Source: Endomychus coccineus (taxonomy: Eukaryota > Arthropoda > Insecta > Coleoptera > Endomychidae). From it: 64,000 bases of DNA. Positions within the stretch are counted from its first letter, which is position 1. Every line of letters starts with the position of its first letter. Made by a program: the position numbers and the translations under genes. The notes below the pieces were generated by a model. That model searched no databases. It saw nothing but the letters and a program-made list of their open reading frames with translations, and was not told the origin of the DNA. The stretch lies in assembly GCA_958510875.1 (NCBI GenBank), contig OY294067.1, positions 231,971,771-232,035,770 on the forward strand, written 5' to 3'. Shown one piece after another: positions 11,956 to 23,814 of this stretch.

Positions 11956-12733
11956 CTCATTATAAAAATGAGCCGTAGATCTAATTCAATTTCATATACC
12001 CAAAATTCATAATTTCGGAGATATTCCATAATATTACTTAACTCTACTGCTTGAAATTTCGATTTTTCTAGTGAGCTGTGCATATCTACCGACACCATGT
12101 TTGGTAACAATAATTAAAGTTGCTTACTGGCAGATTGATCATCTGAAAAAGTGCAGTATGGCTCGTGTTGGGTATAATAATCAAGATTTCTTCAATTTAT
12201 CAGTGATTTCTGTCGTTTGTAGAGAAGTTTTCACAAGAACATGTTACTCTTCAGCTATAAGGTATCTTGCACCAAAACCAGCTCCAGACCATTATCAGAA
12301 GACGAACTTTGAAAGATTTCTGTAGAAGCTGCGAAGCACCCAAGCACTGGAATTTGATTTTCTTCGTTGTCCACAACCGTTTTAGTTTTAGTAATTTTCC
12401 TCTTCAACGATCCATTTTCTAATGACGTTTGGAGATGGTCGTCTTGATTTTCCTGGATACCTTGTAGCAAAAGTATCACATGTTCTTGTGAAGAACTCAT
12501 TACATTCCCCATAAATCACTAACAAATTAACGAAATCTTGATTATTATACCCAACACAACACGAAAAATATTGGACTTTTAAAGATGATGAATCTGACAG
12601 TAAACATCTTGGTGTCGATAGATATGGAAAGCTTACTAGAAAAAAAAAATGTCAGTCAGTTAATATGCAGAATTAAGTAATATTATGGAATATCTCCGAA
12701 ATTATGAATTATGAGCTCATTTTCATAATAGAG
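11956..12733. mobile_element. Inverted-repeat element, about 0.78 kb
   Basis: Arms of 260-300 bases at 11956-12255 and 12475-12733 are inverted copies. Shared blocks include GAGATATTCCATAATATTAC, GGGTATAATAATCAAGATTT and TTCACAAGAACATG. The centre (12256-12474) is unique. Apparent short frames are shadows of the palindrome. Exact tips and target duplication are not clear. Confidence 0.65.
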
Positions 12734-15672
12734 TTGAATCATGGTAAGTAAAAAGGTGTGATCAATTGATCTCGTGACTTCCCTCACTTTTGTTAGCAAA
12801 CTAGCTTCCGGACACTCCTACGGATCAAATGTATATGATTGTGGGAACAGAAAATATATCGAAAAATAAAATTTAGAGTAATTTTTTTTAAACAAGCTTC
12901 TATTTTGGTGTACTGAAAAAAATAAAAAATCGTAATGTCCGACCCCAAAAACCTATGCGCCCCCATCTTGATTTTTTAAATTTTGACTAAAAAATCATGA
13001 TCTTCGACCTGGGAAACCCCAATATCCTAATTATGAATAAAATAGGATTGTGATCACAAAATTCGTCCGCCATCTTGAATTTTGATTAAGAAGTCATGAT
13101 CTCCGACTCCAAAGATCCCATATACCAATTTGAAATGGAATCTTACCATAATCACAGCACGCGTCCGCCATATTGGAGCCGTCATTTTGTTTTTTCCACT
13201 ATAAATATGCCATAATATATTGTCACTAGACTGATCCACAATTGCAAAATTTCACTCTAACATACAAATAGATAGATACAAAAAAAAAATTGTCAGATTC
13301 ATTGGTCTGTCCACCGTCGGGGTTAGGTCATTCATCAAAGCTCGCATGGCTATGATTTAAATTGAGCATAGTTGTAGTGGAAAACTCTACTGTCACTTTT
13401 AAGACATGTCGATCGATGTGATTTTTTGGTATGTTGTACTCCTTACCCCCCTCTTTATGGTGCGGAGTTTGATTGCTCCAGATTATTAGAGCTTCCAGTA
13501 ATAAAATATTATGTGGTGTAATACCCGACAAAAAAGTTTAAATTCAACTAGCATCATCATTTATAAACTGCCCCCTTATACGGTTTTTGGGGAAAGATTT
13601 TTGTCAAATAATTTTTTTATAGTTTTCTATGAAACAATTAATTTTCGAGAATAGATACATGTTTTTTGCCCTAGAAATGGATGTTTTTACATTTTCCCTC
13701 AGCGTGTCCAGAAAATTTCATCTAAATCATCATTAAATTGTGAAAAATCCCACATTTGAAGTAATAACTCGGATCGTCAAGAACCAATAACCGTCGAATG
13801 CCCCCAAGTATTGTATAAAAACGTGCAAAATCTCAAATTTCCACTCCAAGCCGTTTTCGAGAAAAATAATGATTAAATTAAAATATAGGTTAACATAAAA
13901 AATACGCGGGCCAACCCGGGTTTGTGGCAACGCAAGTTAAATAAAAGCTTACAATGATTTAGAAACCGCTAATGAAACACGTTATATTATACACATAGAA
14001 GCTATAATGTATTTCACAACTCTATGTTTCATAATGACACCTGCTGTGAGGCTGACTTTCGGAATATAACCTTGTTTTATACTGACATATGAACTATCAA
14101 AAATAGTCTAGATCGATTCAGAAATGTTTAGAACGGATATATCCGCTAAAATCCGAAAACATTTTTTGGGCCTATTACAATACTTCCCTCAATACGTATA
14201 GTGAGGCAAGTGAAAAGTATCAACAGAACACGAAACATAGAGTTTGCATAGAGGTTTAAAGAACAAGAAAAGAAATAAATGCATTCTTTATGTTAAGCTT
14301 AGAAGCCAATATTTTATGGCTTAAATAATGGCACCATGTTTTAATTTTTTTTTTTTACTTTTGATAGCAATTCATTTTCATTTCTAAATTTGTATTGCCT
14401 AATAGTTTTTTAGTCAACCTTTGTTTATCTTAAATCAAATTAATTTACAATAATTTCATTTATTTCATAATCTCACAAAACTCATTCAACTACAAGTTGA
14501 ATTTTATTAAAAGAAAACTTATTTGTTTAAAGTATGAAGAATGTCCTTGCATTCTTTGAAAAAAACAGCTGATATTAAAAAGCTTAAGTTTTACTATGTC
14601 TTACTCATAATTGGGCTTTGTTATTTTTTACTCTTTGTTTTTATAAACTTTACACATATGACTTGATGGAGTTTTTTGATTTATGTGTAAAATATAATGT
14701 TCTAATGTAAAATGAAAATCATTTCTGATCCACTTCGTATGCTGGGCAACTATCTGACCATCGGCTGCTCAAAATCCGAAGCAGGTACGCCAGGAATTTC
14801 TAGTATCCATATTTAAACATGTTAGGTACATCATAAATATCCATAACAAATGTTGGGATACACTGATTGGTCAATCAAACAAAGCTTGTTCACAGCAGAC
14901 TTTATATTCACGTTTCTGCGAATTTTTGATTCAATCCTGAAATGGAGATTCGCGTAATTAACATGATGCCAGTGAATACATTTGAATTGATATTGTATCT
15001 ACATTGAGTAACACCAGAGTAAGTTGCAAACTTACGTTTTTATATTTGAAATAATAAATTGCAAGCTTGATTTAATTAACATTTACCTTCGTGACGCATG
15101 TACGTTCACTCACCTACTTACATTCGCATTCCGGGTTTCAAACTCAATTCCATAAATTGTATGATAAGACGCTTACGCACTTCTTGATGTTGCCAATTAA
15201 AGTTCTGATCGTAGACATCAGTCTAGGAAGCTATGAATTGCTGTGACGTAGTAGGAAATTCCGAAGTATATAGAAAAGATATGTTTGAAAAACATAGTTA
15301 TTATGGACTGATATTCACAAAATTAGTGGTACTTATCAATGTTCAATACTGTTAAGGTCAAATATTCTCGAGTAATCATTGAAATAAATTGAGTATTCAA
15401 TTTCAAACCTGTTGTACAAGATTGTTTCTATGTAAACGAGTTTTGGAATAAAAATAACTCATACCATGGGCGTACAGTCCAATCAACAGCTTTATGAATT
15501 TTTAGTTATAGGTAAAATAAATGACGAATGTCTAAAATGACTGATCAACTCAACTAGCGAACTGGAAAGTCAGGGATGAGGGTTCAAATTCCTACTATGC
15601 CTCAATTTTCACGTTGGTTTACCTTAATTTCTCCTATTAGTCGAGGAAAATTAGTATAAAAATTACGCCCAA
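12734..15672. other. Non-coding stretch with weak internal repeats
   Basis: 12900-13180 contains two or three diverged repeats of about 110 bases, each with a GCCATCTTGA or CCCATCTTGA block followed by TCATGATCT and CGAC. 13540-13930 has a G+C-poor repetitive look. No coding frame. A tRNA-like B-box remnant (GGTTCAAATTCC) lies at about 15581-15592 without a tRNA fold. Confidence 0.35.
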
Positions 15673-15913
15673 CCTGGAAAATTTGAGCCAAAGAACGGAT
15701 TTTGATGTAATAGGGCTCATTCGATTCCTAAAAGTGAGTAGAAGAAATGTAGGGCAACGAATGTTCTTGGAAAAATGTTGTTGTATTTTGCACGTGAAAA
15801 ATGCCCTTTTTAATTGCAGAAAAATTCATCACTCTACAATTTATCTACGACGTTAGCCGAATCGAATGAGCCCTATAACATTGAAATCCGATCATTGGCT
15901 GAAATTTTCCAGG
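15673..15913. mobile_element. MITE-like element, 241 bp, about 56-bp inverted repeats
   Basis: The left repeat begins CCTGGAAAATTTGAGCCAAA, the right ends TTGGCTGAAATTTTCCAGG. The repeats include ATAGGGCTCATTCGATTC and its mirror CGAATCGAATGAGCCCTAT. No coding capacity. The target duplication is not evident. Confidence 0.65.
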
Positions 15914-16368
15914 TCCATATACTAATTACATTATTTAATGTGTGTCCCAATTATTAGGCAAAAGAACTTTAAACTTGTTCATATATTATGTATATAATAT
16001 TGCTATTTTTAAGAAAAATTGTTTTGTTTGTTGGTGTTTTCTTGTAATAACTTAGAAAAGAGATGACAATAAAATTCGTCTGTAGGCGACTTGTGCAATA
16101 ATCGTTACTCGGAAATTTTTGAACGTAATGGATAAAATGTAGACCATTAATTTGAATGAAATTTCAATGCAACATATTATAATTGAAAGTCTTTCATTAG
16201 TTGCTTCTAAAATGTCATTGATCCATCCATTGATCACAGGCCAGTAAATATTGTAATGTAACGGGAGAAGCCATGAGTATTTTTACGTAGGATACAGACT
16301 GGATGATTTCAGTCAATTGGAAACGAGGGGGCGTTTTATCAGTACTTTATATGAGAACTTTATATAAC

Positions 16369-16971
16369 CAGGGTGACATAGAAAAAAGTACCGTGCAGTG
16401 TTAGGCGATAGATGACAGTAAAATAAGAAAAAAAATTCCTATTATCATATATGCTCAGAAAACAACTTTTATGTTGAAAAACATGGTAAATTCGTACTAA
16501 TTGAACAAAATTTATTCAAACGTTAGAACAAGTAACAAAACCAAAAAATTGACCATGTTTTTCAACATAAAAGTTGATTTTTCTCGAAAACGGTCAACTT
16601 TAGAGCTTATAACCAAGAATACCTTTTTTGTGTACAAAACATTGGCAGTTCAAATGGTTGTCTCAAAACCATATTTCTTCCAGTAGAAAAACATTCACTA
16701 CCCCTCCTAATTCTTCACCAATTATGACACTAAAAAAAAATTTTATCGCACAGAACATAGCTTGCTATGAGTAGAACATGTTCGCGAAATATGTTTTCTG
16801 TACGATAAACGGTTCCGGAGATATTTGAAAAAAACGAAATTTTTGTTTCAACTTCAACAAAATCTCAAAAACTAAGCGTCTGAGCATATATGTTAATAGG
16901 AACTTTTTTTCTTATTTTAGTGTCATCTATCGCCTGACACTATGCACGGTACTTTTTTCTATGTCACCCTG
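16369..16971. mobile_element. MITE-like element, about 0.6 kb, about 90-bp inverted repeats
   Basis: The tips are CAGGGTGACATAGAAAAAAG at 16369 and its mirror ending CACCCTG at 16971. The repeats share GGCGATAGATGACA and the A-rich TAAAATAAGAAAAAAA. A TA follows the right end; the left flank is not TA. The first seven bases are the same as in the mariner-like element at 21411. A smaller inverted repeat (AACTTTTATGTTGAAAAACATGG and its mirror near 16549-16575) lies inside. Non-coding. Confidence 0.65.
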
Positions 16972-18838
16972 TATATCTATATTTTTATAATCCATAAATG
17001 CGGATGAGTCAAATAAGGAGCTTATTCTGATTTATTAATATATTGCTCTATTCAATGATGACACAGTCGATAATTTCATGAAATAGATCAAATATACGTT
17101 CATAGTTTTGATAAAAGGCATTTTTTCATCTTGCACTCGCAAGTTCGAACACAAAATGTTGTGTTTTCGCTATCTCGAAAATTCTTTTATTTTCTGAGCT
17201 TAGCCATCCGCGATGAGGCTGTACTCATTTAAAAAATACAATACTCAATATCGCGATATATTTTTGTAATAAGTCGTGAAGAATATCTGTGATAGACCAG
17301 TTGGGGGAAAGATTATGGTCGATTATTTTGTAAAAAAATGAGCTGGTTAATTTTTTCCGAATCCGCGAGCTTCATTGTTTGGATATTCATTTATGCAACG
17401 TTCTCTATTTTTGATCTAATGAAGTAACGAATCGAATTGAAGGTATTTATAAAACGCGTCTTCCAAAATCAACTACGGCCTTATTATTATTAATAAATTA
17501 ACATTCTAATTATTAATTTTTTTCTCTCAAACTGTGTTTTTGATTATAATAAATGAAAAATATAGTGTTTTTTAAAGTTTGCTATTTTTATATACGGATA
17601 AATTGCATGTTAAACTATTACAAGCAATCAAAAAATTCTTTATCAGCAAATAGCTAGTTGTTGGAGGAAATTTTGACTCAAAACCTCCTGCAGTTGATAC
17701 ATATTGATAATAACTATCATTTCTATATGATCCTGCAAAAAAATTGTTTCAGTTTTGTTATTTATTTGAATGTTTAAAAAAAGGTTATATAAACAATCAG
17801 TGGAATTTATTGACATGTGTCTTTTGAAGATTTTAAGCCAAAGTAAATCAAAATCCGATAATCGTAGGCGGAAATATCGTAATTTCCTTTTTTGTCAAAA
17901 AAACAGCTCATACTTCCCTTTTCAAGAGAAATGTCTACTTGGATTTACTTACCAGCATCGTTTTTAATTTTAATGGATAAATTGTCTTTTTCACTCAATT
18001 CTATAAAATATAATATAGAAAATCATAGAATATTTGCAATTAAAGGTAAGTTATTTTATTTTTTACAAAAGACTTCCTTCATTTACATAATTTATATGTA
18101 ATGAGTGCGTGTTTAAAAAAAATATATTGAAGTATTACTTGTTACATTATACTTTTAATATTATTAAAAAATTAATGGTAGAAGACGTTACTCTATGGTA
18201 ACCATTATGATTGAATGAAACAATTACTTTGTTTTGATTCCACTTCCAATAATAAGTTTAAAAAGTTGGGAAGAACCAATTTGCAAGATACAAAAGTTCA
18301 CTTAACTTAGCAAAATGTAGCTTCTACGTTTCTTTCCGGGCAGTAACCTGCAATGTCAGTCATTCAAATATCTACTACTTATATGATGGTCTCATTTACC
18401 ACATGTTCTATTCGATAAACTGGGTAATTTTGAATCTATTCATTCGCTTTTGTTCTTGTGGTTTATCACTTCAGTGTCAATATAAATGTATCTGACAGCA
18501 GGGTACGTCGAAGTGGGCCAGATTGCAGCGAAGTTATTAGGCGCTCTATACGAGTGGAAAATTCCACTTCCCCTTGTGGAGAGAGTATTTATTGCATGTA
18601 TTGTTCAGATTTGTCAAATAAAATATAAAAATGATATATTAAGATATGTATATATAAAAAGAGGTTTAAAATGTTTGTAAGTAAATGTAGTTAATAATTT
18701 AGGTATATAGAACACAGAATGGACATTACAAATTTGAATGGACATGTATGACATGCCATACAAGATTTATATAAAGCTATTCAAAACAATCAATTGACCA
18801 ATGGGGCAACAAAAAAATCTTTTAACGAGTAGAATGCA
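16972..18838. other. Non-coding stretch
   Basis: AT-rich. 18176-18255 is a short dispersed repeat also found at 41120-41205 beside the Penelope-like element (shared blocks CGTTACT, TATGGTAA and TACTTTGTTTT). A GC-richer patch at 18486-18600 gives a short open frame with no recognised relatives. Nothing else. Confidence 0.35.
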
Positions 18839-18839
18839 T

Positions 18840-19445
18840 GACTAAAAAAGAATTTTTTTCAATGTTGATTTAGAAACATTGAGTGAGCCCTCTTTCAGTT
18901 TCTTGGGTAGCTTGTTCATAAATATTTTACCATAATAGTTAGCAGAACAGCGACTCGAATTTAATCTTAAGTACGTCAATATGAATATTATAGCAACATC
19001 TAGTGTCATAATTATGCAGATTATTATTAAAAACATGTGTATCAGACGACATACCCATTAGTATGCAATTATAAATATATAGTGCCGGAAAAGTCATAAT
19101 TTTGAAATAAATAAAACTGTTTCTAACTTCATCTCTAAAACGTTTTTTTGCTAAGATTCTCAACACTTTTCTTTGAAGGCGAAAAATCCTTTTCGAATGA
19201 GGTGGATTACCCCAGCCTGGCAGGGCATACAACATATACGACTGAATAAGGAAGAAGTATGCCATGCGCATCGCTTCCTCAGGCAAGTACAAATTTCTTA
19301 TCAAGAAAATATTTTTTGAGATTTTGTTAGCTACACTGTCAACATGATACTCCCGACTAAGAACTGGATCAAATAAGATACCGAAAAACTTTACATAGTC
19401 AGGGTTTTCAAAATCCTGGTAGTTTCTTGTTCCATTTTTGCGTGT
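18840..19445 (-). pseudogene. LINE reverse-transcriptase C-terminal fragment
   Basis: On the - strand the frame gives VKFFGILFDPVLSREYHVDS, the block found after the catalytic palm in jockey/CR1-like LINEs (usually KFLGI.LD..L.W..H), then KISKNIFLIRNL, QSYMLYALPGWG (usually YGI..WG) and KRIFRLQRKVLRILAKK (usually I..LQKKAIRII). It continues in a second frame to KLPKKLKEGSLNVSKSTLKK, the usual LINE C-terminus. The 5' part is lost at the junction with another LINE near 19445. Confidence 0.7.
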
Positions 19446-20540
19446 CCTACGCTGGTAGAGAGCAATTGCGGTATCCACTTGGTTGTCGTGTTACTTACGC
19501 GTTTGTATTCTAGTACTCTTTTGACTGCTTCATCTGGTATGTTGTCAAAAGTCCCTTCTATATCATGAACAGCACAAACTACAGTTTCTATACTCTCCAA
19601 AGCATCCTGGATTTCATCTGTCAACTGTACTAATACAGTCTTCGTAAATCGTCACATTTGATATGCATGCTGGCTTGGGTGCGAAGACACCCGTTTCAAG
19701 ATTTCTGCTCTGATATAATTCTTAGTAGCTTTCTTCGCCGTTTTCAAGACGAACCATGTGAGACTGGTTTACCCAAGAGATTTGGGATAGTTTAGATATG
19801 AATTTGCCAAACAGAAATAGGTTCGGTCTCAAGGAAGTGAGTATCTAGTAAGATCTGCACACTCACCTTTACACCATCAGGCTTCCTCAATGGCCTTGCA
19901 GAATCGACTCTAATTATGGCCATGACTTTAACTAGGCTCGCGCAACATTTTCTGAAGCTATCTCTCTTAGCTTCCCTTACTTCTTCACTGTTGCTTCCGC
20001 GTTTTGTATCTTAGTTCTGTCATGTTGCCATTATACTAAGGTGCGTCCCTAACATTCTGTTTAGTTGTATGAAACACCTCGATTCGTAGGCATCGAGTAT
20101 TGCCTCACTTACTTCTTTCAGATCAGTCTCCAGAAATAGGTAGTGTCTAGTCCTCCTGTCCTGGATGTGTGATGTATTTGATTTCCCATTGATATTGTAT
20201 TTTTCCAATATATCTTTCTAGGTTGGCTCAGGAGGGTCGGTCTAGACACAATCTTTCGGTGTACTTACTGTAATACCTAATACTTGTTCCTTTACCCTTA
20301 TTACAAATGTGGGCGTATTTTCTATACAAAGTTCGATAAGGTATCCTTCAAAAACAAATTCTAGAAGTTGCTCATTCCTGTGGTTGGTGTCCGTGCTGCC
20401 CCAAATCATGTTGAGGACGTTAGCGTCTCATCCAGTAGTAGTGCCAGTTTCTTCCTCTGGCAGTACTCTGATATGAGGTGGACTTCTATAGGTATTACAG
20501 GCCCATCTTCTCTCATATAGCACGAAGTCTCACGTCATGA
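19446..20540 (-). pseudogene. R1/jockey-type LINE fragment, endonuclease and start of reverse transcriptase
   Basis: On the - strand from about 20450 the frames read GSTDTNHRNEQL then FVIRVKEQVLGITVSTP, a decayed APE-type endonuclease end. Further on come ATKNYIRAEILKRV, HPSQHAYQM, VQLTDEIQDALESIET and VVCAVHDIEGTFDNI, the last being the palm A block with its Asp. The element is interrupted by many stops, and its 3' half is missing where it abuts the other LINE. It is of a different clade from that neighbour. Confidence 0.65.
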
Positions 20541-21410
20541 ATTCTGACTATATCTAATGATTCATTAAATGGAATAATATATAATTTGAGATGTTATTGT
20601 GTTTTATTGATTAAAATAAATAAATGCATATCATCTCAATTTCCAATCCGAACAAAATTGTGCTGACATTTTAAAATGTGGTTATCATAATTTGAGGTTG
20701 ACTTCTTGTATTTAAATGAATTAAAATGTTTCACCTGTTTGAGCACATATACAGCATTACATCATTCACAGGCTTACTTATATATTCTCGATTTTATAAG
20801 GTTGTTTGTTTTCCAGGATACAGAATGTATTGGAAAGTTTTGACTTGATTTAAACAATACATTCAAATAGTGAACCAAACTATGTATAAGATACTGCTAC
20901 TTTGTGACAAATTTGATGGTTAGAATAATTATTTATAGAGACCAGGAGTTTTGCGAAAAATTGAAAATGCGTGTCTATTATTTGTCTTCGTGATTGTAAG
21001 TCCAGAAGTAAGTAAGTCATTTGTTGAATTCATCAACAAAATCCATCCTAAAATTAAATTCACTCTCGAAATAGAAAACAACGATTCCATCAATTTTCTG
21101 GATAACAATTTTCAAGGCAAATAATAGATATCACCATAAATAATTATTCTAACCATCCAATTTGATCACAAACTAGCAGCAAGTAAGGTCGGTCCACTTG
21201 TATCAATTTGAGTATCTGCTCAATTTAAATATTAATAAAACAAATAACAATTAACAATAATTTTGACCTCAATCTAATAGATGGCATATTGGAAAAGAAG
21301 GAATATAATATTGCTATTAAAGTAATTTTTCCTCTAAATCTCAATAAATCGGAAAATTATGGAAGCATACATACTTTGCAAAAATCTCGAATGATATAAT
21401 ACATGAATTA

Positions 21411-23640
21411 TACAGGGTGTATCTAAATAACACCGAAAAAATTAAAGGGGTGATTCTGTGATGAAAATTAATGTGAGTGTTTGGTATAAATTTTTTTTTA
21501 AAAACCCTCCCCGGAAAAGTTACACCCCTTCGAAAATTTAAAAAAAAATGGTTTTTCTTTTTCATTTTCCCTGTATATCAAGCTAAAGACACGAAACTTG
21601 GTAAACATTATCTGTCAATAAGAGTACACTTTTTGAAATTTTTTCAACCCTGAAGTATGCTTAGAAGGGGTTGATTATTTCAACCCCTAAGATATTTTTT
21701 CTTACAACTTTTTTTAGATGAAAATTTTTTCTTTAAAAAAGTATGACTGAAAAGCCCAATTCATTGACTAACTTTTTTAACTCTACAAGTTTTTTCTAAA
21801 ACTTGAGCATTTACGAGAAAAAAAATCTAATGCAATGCATTTTCAAAAAGATGAGCTAACGCGAGTGTATTTTGCGTCAAGTCTAGTGGCCTGTGCTTTG
21901 CATAAAAACATTAATACTGACACTAGGATTGTGTAGTGTCATTTTCTGTCACCCATCTTATTGTTTCACAAGTTTTATGATTGTGTATTGTAGGAAATAT
22001 TAGTTGATTGAAAATATGAATGCATATTCGAATTTGGAAATGGCAGATATGCATTTTACATACGGTCGTGCTAACGGTAATTCATTGGAAGCGCAAAGAC
22101 TTTATGCTGAACAGTACCCACAGCGTAGACTACCCCATCATACTACGTTCACAACTATTCACCGACGCTTGCGGGAACGTGGTAATTTTGAAAAAAGAAG
22201 TTATGATTCTGGTCGTACTAGAGAATTTAGAACTGCAGCTGTAGAAGAAGCCGTACTTAATTCAATTGAAGAATTCCCAGGAACTAGTACCAGGAAAATA
22301 GCTCGTGTCCTACATGTAAGCCATTCCGTTGTTTTTAGAATTTTAAAAGAACAAATGTTGTATCCCTATCATCTTCAACGGGTGCAGGCGTTAATGATTC
22401 GAGATTTTTTACCCCGTGTGATTTTTTGTCAGTGGCTTATTAATATGATTGGCCAAGGACCACAGTTCTTAGATAATATTTTATTTACTGACGAGGCGAA
22501 TTTCTCAAGAGACTGTATTAGAAATTTTCACAACAATCACCTTTGGGCTGACGAAAATCCTCATGGCTTTTTTGAAGGAAATCATCAGTATAAATTTTCA
22601 TTAAACGTGTGGCTCGGAATTATTGATAATCATTTAATTGGTCCCCATTTTCTTCCGCTACGATTAAATGGTGAAGCATATTGTCATCTCCTTGAAGAAT
22701 TACCTGTTCTTCTTGAAGAGGTTCCCATTCAAATTAGGCAACATTCATGGTTTATGCACGATGGTGCACCAGCTCATTTTAGTATACTTGCAAGAACTCA
22801 CCTGGATGAGGTGTATGCCAATCAATGGATAGGTCGAGGAGGACCTGTAAACTGGCCAGCCCGCTCCCCTGACCTTAATCCTTTGGATTTTTGCATATGG
22901 GGATATCTGAAATCTTTGATATACACAAACCCAGTTGAAAATATCGATGATCTGCGAAACCGCATTGTGGCAGGGTGTGAAACTATAAGAAATTCTCCAG
23001 GAATATTTCATCGTATACGCAATTCTATGAGGAAAAGGCTAGATGCTTGTATTGACGCTGAAGGCGGTCATTTTCAACATTTATTATAATTGTATTGTCG
23101 ATATTCGACAGGTTTTTGTTCATTGTTTGTTCACTTTTGTTTTTAGTTGTAGACGTCTCATAATCATAATCATAATTTGGTTGGCTGTTGTTTAATAAAA
23201 TGCTATTTTACATGAGCTTATTTATTTTTTTCTCATAAATGCTCAAGTTTTAGAAAAAACTTGTAGAGTTAAAAAAGTTAGTCAATGAATTGGGCTTTTC
23301 AGTCATACTTTTTTAAAGAAAAAATTTTCATCTAAAAAAAAGTTGTAAGAAAAAATATCTTAGGGGTTGAAATAATCAACCCCTTCTAAGCATACTTCAG
23401 GGTTGAAAAAATTTCAAAAAGTGTACTCTTATTGACAGATAATGTTTACCAAGTTTCGTGTCTTTAGCTTGATATACAGGGAAAATGAAAAAGAAAAACC
23501 ATTTTTTTTTTTAATTTTCGAAGGGGTGTAACTTTTCCGGGGAGGGTTTTTTAAAAAAATTTTATACCAAACACTCACATTAATTTTCATCACAGAATCA
23601 CCCCTTTAATTTTTTCGGTGTTATTTAGATACACCCTGTA
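21411..23640 (+). mobile_element. Complete mariner-like transposon with about 415-bp inverted repeats
   Basis: The left repeat at 21411-21826 and right repeat at 23224-23640 are near-perfect inverted copies with tips TACAGGGTGT and ACACCCTGTA. The dinucleotide TA flanks both sides (21409-21410 and 23641-23642), the Tc1/mariner target duplication. One uninterrupted transposase lies between. It is inserted within a Penelope-like relic whose coding sequence resumes on the far side. High repeat identity and an open frame point to a recent insertion. The repeats are long for this superfamily. Confidence 0.9.
22004..23089 (+). CDS. Mariner-like transposase with DD41D spacing, apparently intact
   Basis: A 361-residue transposase that would cut and paste the surrounding element at TA sites. 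The N-terminal third carries two helix-turn-helix units (about residues 15-65 and 75-120, with TSTRKIARVLHVSHSVVFRI). The catalytic domain shows the first Asp in ILFTDEANF (about residue 163), the second in WFMHDGAPAH (about 250), and the third in SPDLNPLDFCIW. I count 41 residues between the second and third Asp, which matches the DD41D group of the IS630/Tc1/mariner superfamily rather than DD34D mariners or DD34E Tc1. The C-terminus ends GGHFQHLL, common in this group. A second in-frame ATG at 22016 may be the real start. Related broken copies lie at 8930-9885 and 44600-45255. Confidence 0.9.
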   Translation: MIENMNAYSNLEMADMHFTYGRANGNSLEAQRLYAEQYPQRRLPHHTTFTTIHRRLRERGNFEKRSYDSGRTREFRTAAVEEAVLNSIEEFPGTSTRKIARVLHVSHSVVFRILKEQMLYPYHLQRVQALMIRDFLPRVIFCQWLINMIGQGPQFLDNILFTDEANFSRDCIRNFHNNHLWADENPHGFFEGNHQYKFSLNVWLGIIDNHLIGPHFLPLRLNGEAYCHLLEELPVLLEEVPIQIRQHSWFMHDGAPAHFSILARTHLDEVYANQWIGRGGPVNWPARSPDLNPLDFCIWGYLKSLIYTNPVENIDDLRNRIVAGCETIRNSPGIFHRIRNSMRKRLDACIDAEGGHFQHLL

Positions 23641-23814
23641 TAATACGAATTCAACTACTTCGTTCAAAAGTACTAACACACTAGATCAACATTTGAAAAT
23701 TGATAAAGATAAGTCAAAAAACGAGTGAAATCTGGATTCTGAGTTAAATTGTGGATATTGTCCATCAAGCTTTTATGTACAGACAGATTTTGATGATAAC
23801 CATTCTTTCATAGG

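Noticed and set aside
15550..15600. tRNA-like B box GGTTCAAATTCC
   Set aside because: One base too long for a B box and no cloverleaf around it.
22745..23011. 88-codon - strand frame in the transposase
   Set aside because: Antisense shadow of the DD41D transposase.
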